A stretch of DNA of 64,000 nt from Penelope pileata (lineage: Eukaryota > Chordata > Aves > Galliformes > Cracidae). Shown piece by piece: positions 1 through 11,832 of this stretch. The translations under genes and the position numbers were made by a program. The stretch covers positions 124,001 to 188,000 of the forward strand of contig WBMW01005481.1 of the NCBI GenBank assembly GCA_013396635.1, in the 5' to 3' direction. Below the pieces are notes generated by a model. The model was not told where the DNA came from. It worked only from the letters and a program-made list of their open reading frames with translations, and searched no databases. Position 1 is the first letter of the stretch; each line of letters opens with the position of its first letter.

Positions 1-1571
1 TGTCCTTTACAAGCTTATGCACACATACCAACTGGGCCTTTATGGAACAGGCTGCTCCTTTCTGTTTGGTTTTGTACCTGCCTTTTTGTTCATCAGATAG
101 CTCTGCTGCTTCCTGTCCTCCTAAGTTTTCATTGTTACTCACAAGCCCAGAACTGGCACATCTTCAACACTGCAGAGAAAGTTGGCATTAGGAAATCATG
201 CAGCTTGCAAATGATGCCCTTAATTGCTCCTTTAAGCACTCAGGGGATCAGCTCTTCTGAGGCCACATTTCCTTCAGGAGCTGGAATACAACCAGTAAGC
301 GCATCAGAGACTAAATGTGCACTCCTGGAAAGCCATTGTGCGAGTGTTATGCATACACACAGTGCCTAAATTGCGTCTTTTCTTCTGACATATCTCTCAT
401 CCATAGGCAGCTGCAATTTCTGCACTTGCTTATTATTCCCACATGTTGCAGGACTTCTCTTTCCCTTAGAAAACTTCTCCAGCTTTCCACGTGTCTCCCA
501 GTGTTTCTCCTTTGCCCTCCCACTTCCTACCCAGGGACAGCACCTGCATACACAGCTGATTTCACTTTCTTGCTTGGAAGCACCAAGCAGCTTGTGAATA
601 GAGACATCTGCATGAGAATGGGCAGACTGCATTTAAGAGGGTATTGACAGTCAGACCAAACTCTTCCCCTGAGCCAGGAAAGCCCCCCAGAGGAACCTGT
701 TGAAGGAAGTGTTTATCATTTGGAGTGTGCAATGGTTCTGAGAAAGCATCTCTTGAGCACACTGCTCCCATTAGTCCCAAACCACCCTGCTTCCCCAGTG
801 CTCTGGGCTCGTGAAGCACCAGCCTACATCCTGAAGTGGTGCCAGGAGCCAGTGTTTCTGAACAGCTTGTTGAACAAGGTCACCCCTCTGAAGAATGTTT
901 ATGTAATGAGAACTTGTGGAGCTGTCGTCACGGGCTGCAGATGCTTCAGTTTCTTCTGGCAGGTCGTTTCTGGGCCATGTCTTGCATGGTATTATCCACA
1001 AGGGCAATTTGTCGCTGCTGGCACTCATCTTCCGTGCATAAAGAAGTGAGCAGCTCTAGAGCCAGAGTCAATCTTTCTATCTTTGACTTTCAGCTCTGGA
1101 GGCAAACATAGAGGCTTTCCAGTAATCATGATGCATTTGTTAAAATCCTGTCCCCAGCCCCTGCACAGAAACAATAGTCGACAGCTTTGCTTGGTGCTAC
1201 CAGTCATAAATGTAAGTGTTGTCCTCTCTAGCTCTTTGAGACTTTTTACTTCTTTTTACGATCAGCATCTGCTGTTCAGTTTTGCACAGTAAGGCCCTTC
1301 CATTGGCATTTTTTGCAATTAGCCTAACAAAAAGGTATCATTCATATAACTCTCTGTACGTTCTCTCTGTAAATCAATGGTAATTTGTTGGCAGTCACTC
1401 ACTTCCTACTGAGATCTCTCTGTTCTCCCATGTGCTGGGTTGGGGTTTTTTGGTCTTAAACAAGCATAGTGTAGTTAATGAAAATACAGTATTTCAGTAC
1501 AGCTGTGTAAATGGCCAGCTGACTTTATTCAGCTAGGTTTTGCTGAACGTTTCCCTACAGGAGAAGGCAAG

Positions 1572-1745
1572 CACTGGCACAGCTGCCCAGAGAGGTGGTA
1601 GAATCTCGTGCTCAGGACATTCCCAAGACCCAGATGGGCCTCCAGCAACCTGCTCGAGCCTTGAGGCTGGCCCTTCTTGGTGCAGGAGCTGCAGTGTGTA
1701 ACCTCCACAAGTCCCTTCCAACCTAGCTTGTTCTATTATTTCCGC
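1572..1745 (+). mobile_element. CR1 LINE fragment, 3' end
   Basis: Contains the CR1 tail text GGCACAGCTGCCCAGAGAGG and ends with the AAGTCCCTTCCAACCTAG and TTCTATTATT type of terminus. 5'-truncated and diverged. Confidence 0.8.
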
Positions 1746-3904
1746 TATTATTTCTGTTCAGCAGAGTCGATTTGAAACATAGCTTAGTTTACCTCAGAAT
1801 ATAGCCTGGAAATTAATCTAGAGAGACAAAAAATTATGTCAGCTTTTTGCAGACAGTTGGCATACTGCAAGAAATACTGGAAAATACCCTGATTCATGAT
1901 GTTTACCTCTTCAGATGAAATCTGGCTCACCATGCTGTTCTATGAACTCCAGGAAAAGGTTGTACTTTCTGCTCTCCTTTCAGTAATGCTCACAGAGGTC
2001 AGTAGGGTTAGGTCACTCTGTTATCACCATGCTGTACCAAGACAGACAGATTTTGTAGTACAAAGTCTTAATGTTTCACCCTGTGTTCAAACTCCTCTGA
2101 AAGCCTCCAAAATTATTTTATACCATTATTTTATGCCATTTATTACATTATCCCTATTATTTCTTCTCAGAGAGAACAGCACAATCTCCGTAATAGCATG
2201 ATCAGAGATTTCAGATTATTTTAACCCGGCAAAGCTTTTATGTAACATCAGTTCTTAATAAAGCACGTCACCTCCATGACCTGTTACAATTTGTCACAGG
2301 AAGCATTAAAGAGCAAGTTATTATTTGAGGGGTTTGAGTGAATTGTTTTCTGAGCTTTCCTGAATGCTGAATGTGGATTCAAACCCTAATTGGATGTGAA
2401 AAGCACAAACCAGATTTTCCATAGGAAACAGGCAAATTGTTTGTCTGCCATGATGACAGCTTTTGTTATTTGTTGCTTTTATAGGTTTTTCTTTTGCTCA
2501 CCTTTTATCTTTTTCCAGTGCAAGGCGTAGCAGTGTTGTTTGAAAAGGTTTTGCTATTAAAACAGAGGAAAAAAAAAAAAGAACACCCACAAAAATACCC
2601 CAAGGTTTTTAGAAAGAAAACTCAGATTTACTGAACTGCTTCTGGTATTATCCAACTGCTGAAATTCCACCCTCAGGAAAGCAAAATCCAGTTGCCTTAG
2701 TGTCGTCTATAAGATGTCCTAGAACATCAGCAGCATCTCCACAGGAATAGCTGATACCACTCAGAACCTACAGGAGACTCAACAGCATGCATGTGTTGCT
2801 TTTCTCCATAGACAACCACAGACAACTTGTTTCATGGGCAACCTAGAACAAGCCAAGCATGCTTGCTATCAACACCTTCCACCAGTACTCCTTTCCTGGA
2901 GAGGGATTTCCCAGCCTCCTTGAAACATGCTGTAGGATAGCCAGGGTTAGTGCCCCGTGGCCTGTCTTTCCCGTAGTGCCTAGACTTTCTTTCCTAAATG
3001 AGAGAGGTAACTGAGAAACTGCAGCTCCTGTGCCCCTGATTTTGTCACATGCCAATCGTCAATGTCCTAAATGCCCTCTGGCCAAAGCTCAGGCCCAGGC
3101 CTAGCACTGGTGCCGCGTGTGTTTGGGTGGATGACGGTGTCTTTGCCAAAGTCACAGGGAGCACGAGCTTTCCCGTACTGTCTAGTAACCAGATAATCCT
3201 GCCCTGATTTCAGGTTTTTACAGGAAATAAAAATGTCCTAAAACTGCTCAGATGTGCCCTTTCTGAGACTCACGGTCATTATGTACAGCTCATGCTCTGC
3301 CTCTAGAGACAACGTAACATTTACGGCTGAGTGTACGGCTTCTTAATAAAAAACCAGGAACAATTCAGATCTGCAGATTTCTCACATTGTTCATGTTCTG
3401 CAGCCTCTTCAGCTAGGAATGCAGCGTTTTGGAACAGAGGACACAATTCACCAGCCTTGCAGCTTTTATGGTGCTATTGTAGTAACAGTGTGGCGTGGTG
3501 ATACAAAGAGCCGGCTGCAGGCTCATTTCTAGTAACGCAACCTAATATCAGCAATTTAATCTACGTTTTCAACTCAGTCGTATTTTGTGTTCTGATTTAT
3601 GAAATGGTTGAATTAACAAAATTATTCCTTCTGCATTCTGGCACATTCCACTGAATTAACTTGAACGACAGTAAATGGAAAGGACTAGCAATATGAAACT
3701 ATTGTACATAGTCAGCAGAGGGCTCAGTGACTGTGCTGTTAAATCACTGCCCTCAGGACTGCCACAAATTCATGTTTCCCTAATCGTGAAATGCAATATT
3801 TATATGTCTGAATTGCCAGAGGGTGTCTAAGGGTAGCGCTGAGCAGATGTCTGTGATGCCTGTGATAAAGGCGTCCACCCAGGGAGCAATCTTAGGATCA
3901 GAAA

Positions 3905-4340
3905 AGGACTAAGGTTGGAACCACCCTTTGCAGGTGCGATCCCCTCCTGTCAGAGGAGGGCTGGCCTCCAGGCTACAGGGGGACCTCACCCAGCAAAGGT
4001 CTGCACATCTCCCAGGATGAAGATCCACCGCTGCCCTGTCCAGCCTTTCCCTGTGCTCAACTTCTCATGCAGGGAAGAATTTTTTCCCTCTGTCCAGCTG
4101 GAATTTTGTCCTTCTGTCTCCCTTGCTGCATTGTGTGTCCTTTGCTGCCAGTCCCGTTGCTTTGCGCTGAGAAGAGGCTTTGTCTTTCCTATAACTGTTA
4201 TTTACTGGGAGACAGCAGCTAGACCTTACCTACCATTTCTTCTTCAGCCTGAACAAACCCATTTCTCCCAGCCTCTCTTCACAGAGCACGGGCTTCATGC
4301 TCCTAACCATGTTGGTAGTGCCTCACTGGTGGACTCTTCA
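3905..4340 (-). mobile_element. CR1-like LINE fragment
   Basis: Minus-strand CR1-like sequence: GGTTGGAACCACCCTTTGCA near the 3' end, and at the other end TTCACAGAGCACGGGCTTCA followed by a diverged version of the CR1 text on lineage-typical CTCTTCAGC. Old and degraded. Confidence 0.65.
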
Positions 4341-6070
4341 GCAGAAAAAGGCATCACAAAGAGAGTGGAAAATTTCTGTTTACTAAAGTGAACGTAAAAG
4401 AAATGTGAGATTGAATTTAGCAAGAGAATTACAAGATAGCAGGAAATCATTTTGTGCACAGTTTGTTCTGACATTATTGAATGCCCAAAGAAAACACTGA
4501 TAGATATATTCAAAGGAGAGGAATCAGCAGATGGTTTCAAGCTGGACTTCCTATTCCTTTGAATCCATCCTCTCTAAAGAGTGTTAATAATTAATTTATC
4601 AAAAAAGAGGAACTAGCCCTGTAGAAAAATAAGACTGCTCATGCACATAATGTTGATGAAAAGATGTCAAGGACCAGGGAAATAATAGGATAGAAAATAA
4701 TGAAAGAAGTTAGACCCAATGAAATAAGTGAGACTTCTTCACATTAAACGAGCCTGGTAAGCATCATCTAAGGGCACCTATAGAAGTGGCTCCCACTGCC
4801 TCAGAGCTCTTAGCAGTCTGAGAAACTGAGCTGTGGGAGATCAGAAAAGAGCAGATGTTTTTGAAAGATTGAAAGAGAGGAGCCAGAAAATAATGGAACA
4901 ATCGGCTTAACTTCAAAGCTGTCATTCTGGCACCTTCCAGAAGCCATAAAATATTTTTACTGCAACAGTTAAAAAAATATAAATTTGAATAAACTAAGGT
5001 GATTTTGCAGCAATCAATTTAACTCCCACTCCCCAAGAAAATATATCACTAAGGTGTAAAAGAGAACATATTTCTAATTTGTAGACCAGTGCAACTCAGC
5101 TGAGTGCACTTATCCCTTTACACTTAAAAAAAAAACACCTCAGATTGAAAGCTAGGAAATTGTGGGATTTAAAAATACATAATAAAATAAGATTACAGTA
5201 GACTCAGTGAGGTCTGTGCCTATGCAAATGGCAGGTTTAAAACCAGGAAAATGGTCAACTGAGACTGCAAAACATGAGGTGGTGTTACGACTTCTGCCGG
5301 AGCAATTGAGGTTGCACGAGGGAAGCAGCAACGTTCAGCCTGTTCGGAAGGTGGGGAGGTGCGTTTTGCTCTGTCCTTGCAAACTGTCATTCGGAAAGGT
5401 GCCAACTCATTGTTTCTATACAGTACTAAGCACGAATCCACAAACGCTAAGAAATGATGTACAGAAGATGGAGGGAGCTTTCCTCAGAAAAGACAGATGT
5501 CTGATTACGGGCCTGTAACACCCAGCTCCACCTGTTATCTGTGGGAGAAGGTAGAAGCTCTAAGAAGTATCATCTCCCCTTCTTCTGCAGCTTGGAGAAC
5601 TTTTTCATCAGCACGACAGGTAAGCTGTTGCAAACAGAGAGCTGACAGCACGGCTGGGGCCTTACACCAAGCAGCGCCCATACACTGCCACCCCGGCTGC
5701 CTGGAGGCCTCTTCGCAACAGGCCAAGCCTGGGAGAACACATCGTCTTCCACCCGTCCCTCTGTGGTAGCCATCCTTTTGGTCAACTCTTTCCCAGGAGA
5801 CCAAAGGAGTTGATTGGATTCCACTCTCCTGATGAAACTCCATCATCTAAAACCCTAACCTGCAGGTTTAAGAGGATTTCAAACAAAGGCAGAGAGTCCC
5901 TCTCAGAAATCCAGGAAAGGCCTCAGGCATGAGGATGAGAAGCAGCCGGCATTGCTGTTCCATCAGTCCTGTGATTATATATCGACCCAGAGCCAAGACG
6001 TGAGGCACTGAAACACCCCTTGTGTGCAGGACGTGTGTGCGGAGGAAGTGGATGAAGCTGGGAGCTTCTC

Positions 6071-6106
6071 CTTGTTTCTTTTTCTTTCTTTCTTTTTTTT
6101 TTTTTG
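6071..6106 (+). repeat. TTTC/T-rich simple repeat
   Basis: Several TTTC units run into a long T tract. Confidence 0.8.
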
Positions 6107-6413
6107 AATGATGCAGTCGTGACCTTTGGCTGCATGCTGCACTGCAGACAGAGCTGAGAAACATCGTTTCTGCCCATATTTCTAGAAAATTTAACTGGCT
6201 CACTGAGAGGAGATCATGAGGCATTCCCACAAGTTCCTACCCCTTTCTGCACTGAGAGATATTTTCAGTTTAGAAAAAAGACACGTTACTTTGCATTACA
6301 AATGACACATTAAATATGATAATTTTAAAAATTGTCCTTCAAAATAATGCACATTATTTATTATCATGAGTATGCCGCCGTGTAAGAAATGCTCAAACAA
6401 CAATTACTGATAT

Positions 6414-6440
6414 TTTGTGTGTGTGTTTGTGTGTGTGTTC
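6414..6440 (+). repeat. GT microsatellite
   Basis: Interrupted (GT)n run of about 27 bases. Confidence 0.8.
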
Positions 6441-7334
6441 TGGAGAACTTTGCACAAAGCCAGTTGTTATATTTTCTTGTTGTTTAGTGAATTGGAGCAC
6501 TTCACGCATCTGCACAGATTTTTTTTCTGTCATCAAGAGAGAAAGCAAGTTGAAAAATTAGAATATGAACATGAAGTTACAAGGCATAGAAACCCACCAG
6601 GAAAATTCCAGAATAAATGCAGCAGCACAAACAGTCCTCAGGTAGGCCAGGGATGAGGGAAGGGATTATTTCCCTCTGCTCGCTGCTTGTCCTGCAGTGC
6701 TGTGCCCAGGGTGGGTCCCCATGGGAGGAACGGTCAGCAAACTGGAGAGGCCCACCACGGAAGACCCACCGAGAGGGTTAGGGGGGCTACAGCATTCGCT
6801 GAATGAGGAGAGGAGGCGGCAGCTGGGCTCGTGTAGCCGAGAGAGCAGACTGCTTAAGGGGGGATCATTCAACTCACTTCATCGGGAATTGCGTATGCTC
6901 CTCACGTGGTTCCTTGGAGCTGCCCAGTCAGCTCGTTCTCACTGCTGCTGGGCACTGAAGGTGTCAGTGCTATGGCTCCGCGTCCATAGCGAGCTGGAGG
7001 TTAAACTGGTATGCTCACCAATACAGGGTGAACAACTGAAGGTGCCTGACCTTTCACAGTAAAAAGCATTTTATATGGGCAAAACATGATCAAATGCATG
7101 TTTGAGTTTTTATGTTTCTCCAGGAAATGCCAGAGCCTCAATTTGACACCCAAAAAATTAGACAAGGGCAGTCAGCAACCCCATGTTGGAACTATGATGG
7201 CTGATTTCTCTTCTGTGACTTGAAAGTCACAAAAAATGCTTACCCACTACATCTCCCTGCTTGTTTCTAAATGCTAGCTCCTGTATTCCATAGGGTCTTT
7301 ATCAGCTCCATCTGCTGACTTTTTATTTCAGCAC

Positions 7335-7480
7335 TTTCTTGGAGTCAGAGGGGTTGGCTGGAAGGGACCTCTGGAGGCTTCTGGCCCAACCTCGTGCTCA
7401 GAACGGGACCATAACAAACACTCTCAGTGACTTTGTCTGGCTGACTCCTGGAAACCTCCAAGGATGAGACTCCGTTTAAA
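7335..7480 (-). mobile_element. CR1 LINE fragment, 3' end
   Basis: GGTTGGCTGGAAGGGACCTC followed by CCAACCTCGTGCTCAGAAC is the minus-strand reading of a CR1 3' tail. Strongly truncated. Confidence 0.75.
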
Positions 7481-10060
7481 TGTCACTATATTGAGAAACA
7501 ATACACTGTAGAGTTGTCTAAACTATTATTCTCTTCGTCAAATAACTTGACTTCTGTACATTTACTGGAATGACATAACACTGGAAGAGTTTGAGTAATG
7601 ACTGCAGATGAGGCATTATGAATGCTAGCTACATACAGAGTTTTGCTCTGCTGTTCTGTTTGGAAGGAAGCCAAACAGCAGATGATGGAATAAATGTGAG
7701 TGAAAATGCATCTTTTCCTATAACTGACAACAAATTGCTCTGGGTTACTCATTTAAAGAAAAAAAGCAGACTTATAGGCAAACACATACATAGCCAACAG
7801 CCTGCTTAAATGTGACAACAGAAATACCAAGTGCAGAAATAAGAACTTAATTTCATTCAAAACAAGAAGCCACACTGTGAGAAGCAGACAAGACTGCAGT
7901 CAAAAAAAAGAAAACCTCAGGTTTGTTTAGGCACAAGACATTAAATAATTAAACCTCACTGCAGCTTGGAGGCAGGCACTGAAAATCCAGCCCAAATTGC
8001 TGAGCCTCAGGTGCCCTCTGCCCACCTGCATGGCACCCATCAGCCGCGGGCTGCCAGGTGCCCACCATGGTGTCCTGCCCATCTTCCATGCTGCCCACGC
8101 TGCTCTGCTGGAGCTTGGTTACCCCTCACCCTGCAGTCACCACGGCACGGCTGCGTGCTGACCTCTGCTCTGTCAGCAGCGCGGGGTGAGCACAACGCTG
8201 CTCGTTTTCTCCAGGCCGTTGTTCTCCCACTGGAAGAAGGCAGCGCGCCGATTCCCCTTTGCTGCCGCCCAGGGTAGACAGGAGTTTCCACAGGAGCTGA
8301 ATTCATTTCTTTTACAGCTAAGGCTAAATGTGATGTTTGTAGGCAGGAGCTGTACAAAGATCTGTATACTTTGAGAAGTCTTACTGATTTCTCATAGGCT
8401 TCGGATGTTTACAGGAAAAAAAAACACCCTGGAGCCAAGAGATTACAGTATATTAATTCAGGGGCAGACTAAACTGTCAAAATTCTAACCAGCTTCCAGA
8501 GAAATGACTAACATCAGGTAAACACTGAAGATGAGGCTACAAAAGAGTACCCCCTTAGTGCTTCCCCTCCTCATTTTTCTGGGTTTCTCATGCCATGGAT
8601 AACTTCCTGATAACCTTCCAGCAGATTCTCTGGAGGGCACCTCTAAGCAGAACCCAATCAGAGTATTCTTTTAGATGCACGACATTTTTTGTTTCCCCAC
8701 TACCACAAACAGAGCACCCTGCCACCACTGCAAGCATTCGGAAACAAACACTTTGAAGCACAGCTCTGTCTTTCCAAACTTTCCAGCTGGAGAGAACTCT
8801 CGCAAATGTAATAGGGGCTGTTTACAAGGTTGCACTCAATCATTTGTGAACTGCAAACCGACTTGTTTTAAAGGCTTCTACATTCTCAGATTTAACAAGA
8901 TTGCTCATCACCTCTCCTTGGCCCTCCTTTCAGACTGCTCAGTTATTTGCAGCAACCAAAGCTCAAAGCCCCCCGAGTAGAGGTGCAGCCATCCGACCAC
9001 TAGAACCACAGCAGCAGATGCCTTGCAGGGAAAGAAGCGACGCACAGCTTTTCAACAGATTTCCAGCCTGGGAAGCCAGGGCAGCATTTTCAGCCATTAC
9101 CTAGAGTTTTGGGCATCTTGCTGCCTGACAATCAAGGCAAGAGTAACTGGGACAGAGCAACGAGCACGAGAACACTAGCAGAATTTAAACAGAACCAACA
9201 TCTGCAACTTTTTTTTTTCTTTTGGAGGTGTGTGTGTTGTAAAACTGCTGATCAGCGTAAGAAAATTAAGATTCCCAATTTCTTGGCTCAAGTCTCCCAC
9301 TTGCACTTGACAAGAAGAAAAAACAAAAAAAATCCTCCAAGAAGCTAAGAACAAAGCCTTATCCACTTCATAGATACTGCAGGAAAATGGGACTACTCAA
9401 AGGTTTTAAAATGGTTCAGACATGAGCTCTTCTTCCATTATTGTAGCTATACCTGCTTTTTGCCATTTGTCTCAAGCTGTATCAATAACCACTCTCATCC
9501 ACCCAACCTCCCGCAGAACTGAAACCTTTGCAGAGTCATCAGCTGAAACACAGCTTCCACTTCTGCTCAAAGGCACCAACAGATGCAGTAACAGCAGCCA
9601 CCATTTTGATTTCTTTATGTAAGTTTAACATTTGACCTTGTGATAATTTATGGACATCATTAGAGCACAAAAGTAATGGCTGTGTTACAATCATTCTTCC
9701 TCGGGGGCTGAGTACTGCAGACTACTCTTCCTCCATTTCAAATACCTAACATGTAAGACTAAATTCAAAGATACAAAAACTGATGATAATTTTCATGCTT
9801 TTAAGTTTGATGCTGATGGAAGGATTTTTTTTCTTACATATTTTGTTAAGAAATCAAAATTTTACTCCATAGATACCTCAGTTCAAAAGAAAATTCCACC
9901 ATGGAGCTCTTCAGCAAAAGGGGCCGTCAGAAAGGTGCCTGTCCAGCGGCAGCTCTCAGCTCCAAGAATGAACTCAAACCTTAGCTTTGGATGTGTATGT
10001 ACAACAGAGCATTTAGCTCTAACAAGCAAAATACAAGGGCAAGAACTGTGTTGGGTTTTT

Positions 10061-10066
10061 TTTATT
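10061..10066 (-). terminator. NSUN2: Alternative distal NSUN2 poly(A) signal, AATAAA
   Basis: A minus-strand AATAAA roughly 1.36 kb past the NSUN2 stop. If used, the 3'UTR would include the 33-base N gap and the T run beside it. Confidence 0.3.
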
Positions 10067-10478
10067 AACCTATTTTATGGACTCTCAAGAGGAAAATGAG
10101 TCCTGTCAGTGCTTTTTCCTTGCATAAGACTTAGTGTCTTACCAGAGGACATGTCATTATTTCAGTTTACATCTCTCCCTCAAGAATACTCCCCTCTGAT
10201 GAAGTAGTTCAAGGGCAAGTCTGCTGTAGCAAGATAGAGCAAATGGATCCAAGCCACGTTAGGACTTCATCAGTAAAAGCACACACTGTAAATTTAGTTT
10301 GACAAGCAGCACAAATATTTGCATCACATGGCCCTGCTGGAGGACAATACCTTGTACCACACCGGTCACTTTCCTTTCAGGTCAACTTGATAAAGGTAAA
10401 AAGAGAAACTAAGACACAAAGGATGGAATGTCAATTACAAACTTCCAAGATAGCCAACCAAGCTTTTTTTTTTTTTTT

Positions 10479-10511
10479 NNNNNNNNNNNNNNNNNNNNNN
10501 NNNNNNNNNNN
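10479..10511. other. Assembly gap (33 N)
   Basis: Run of N directly after a run of T. It lies downstream of the NSUN2 coding region, possibly inside a long 3'UTR. No coding exon is interrupted. Confidence 0.99.
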
Positions 10512-11131
10512 TTAAAGCCAGATTAAGTAATTCAACCTTTTGAGTCTAAATAACCTCTTTTAAAAATCTGACAACATACGCAGTTAAAAAAAACAACTAT
10601 TATTTCAGCTATAAACAAGTAGCTCGCAACAATTGAGAGCTGACTCCCCCTTGCTGAAATGACAAAGAAGCAGATAACTACCATTGCCTTGACTGATGGT
10701 CAGACTCTGTCGGGCGCATTCAGGACGTGTCGAGGCATGCCTAGCGCAACTGAAGATCTAGTTAAGGACCATCCATCTCCCTTACGAAGAACTCACAACT
10801 CTGGAGAAGAATCTCAGGCATCAGTCTCTGACAAAATGCATTCCACATTTTTTGCCAGGATGCCAGGCACTGTTTTAATTTGAATAAATGAAACGGGTTT
10901 TTAGTTAGCTATCCTGTGTGTGTATTTGTAGGCATCCTTGCAGTGATTCCCTCACCCATTTAAAAAAACATGTATGTATGTAGCAGCCAGGTTGGGCAGT
11001 TGGCGGGGTAAGCAATCTTAAGTGAAAAAATGTCACTTCTAGAACTTGCATGCTTTGAACAAAACCTTGGTTGTTGTTTTGCTTTACTCTGAAGGAATTC
11101 TTCATAAGATTCAGACCAGCGGCACAGGCAG

Positions 11132-11137
11132 TTTATT
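11132..11137 (-). terminator. NSUN2: Candidate NSUN2 poly(A) signal, AATAAA
   Basis: AATAAA on the minus strand about 290 nt past the stop codon; this is the first canonical signal downstream. A second AATAAA lies at 10066-10061 and an ATTAAA at 11276-11271. Which is used cannot be told from sequence alone. Confidence 0.45.
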
Positions 11138-11426
11138 GGTACGGACCATTACTCCAAAAACAGGCTTTAGATTTTACTGGTGCGTGGTCCATTGCCAGCA
11201 ACAGACACACAAACCCACCAGTGAAATTGAGCTTAAAAATGGTAAGAATAAGACACTTGAAGAGATTTTTTTTAATATATATAGTTTTCATTTAAAAAAT
11301 AAAATAGGTGAAACTTTAAAATAGGAACATCACATTCCAACTGAAATTTTAAAATATTCTTCCATGCTAAAAGCAAAAGTCCATATGTGAGCCTCATGGA
11401 AGCAGTCGAGTAACAGAGAAAGAAAT

Positions 11427-11832
11427 TTAATCTTTCACATTTTTTGTATCAGTATCTTTGCTTTCTTGGCTTACATGACTGTTGGTAGTTTTACTAAGCT
11501 GATCTAAATCCTCGATTTTATTTTCTACTTCCATAGCACTGCTTTCTACAGGACTGTGAGAAGATTCTTCACCTATTTCTGCTTCCATTTTTGTGACTAC
11601 GCCGTGTTCTTTATCTTCCACTTCCATTCCTTCCTCTGTTTGTGCTGGTCTGCATTGAACTTCTTCCTCTGCTTTACTTTTCGATTCCTCCTCTTTCCTC
11701 TTTGCTTTAAACACTTCGACTCCCATCATCCTCAGGTAATGAAGTCTCTCATTCTTGGGCACAAAGGCACGGAGTGATGTCTTCCCTTGCCAACCACATA
11801 GCACTATAGGACACTGAAGTTCATCGGGTTTT
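11427..11832 (-). CDS. NSUN2: NSUN2 coding exon 19 with stop codon
   Basis: Residues 658-792. It starts with conserved KPDELQCPIVLCGWQGKTSL and FVPKNERLHYLRMMG, then becomes a roughly 95-residue tail rich in Glu, Lys and Ser that diverges from human and accounts for most of the extra length. The stop TAA is at 11429-11427. Acceptor TTTCAG. Confidence 0.95.

Larger units (their letters stand above)
1..10060. other. Intergenic region 3' of NSUN2
   Basis: Apart from the three CR1 fragments and short simple repeats listed separately, I see no exon, RNA gene or conserved motif here. ORFs up to 158 codons exist, but the longest lies in a CR1 fragment and the others have no recognisable protein content. 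In human the next gene on this side is UBE2QL1; I see no coding match to it. Confidence 0.7.

Noticed and set aside
3915..4391. 158-codon ORF
   Set aside because: It lies almost wholly in a CR1-like fragment read on the non-coding strand.
5535..5846. Overlapping ORFs of 85-103 codons on both strands near 5.2-5.8 kb
   Set aside because: Both strands and several frames are open over the same GC-richer stretch, with no conserved-looking segment or splice sites that join them.
7966..8277. GC-rich stretch considered as a CpG island or lost exon
   Set aside because: CpG content is modest, no flanking splice signals fit a conserved peptide, and neighbouring sequence is plain intergenic.
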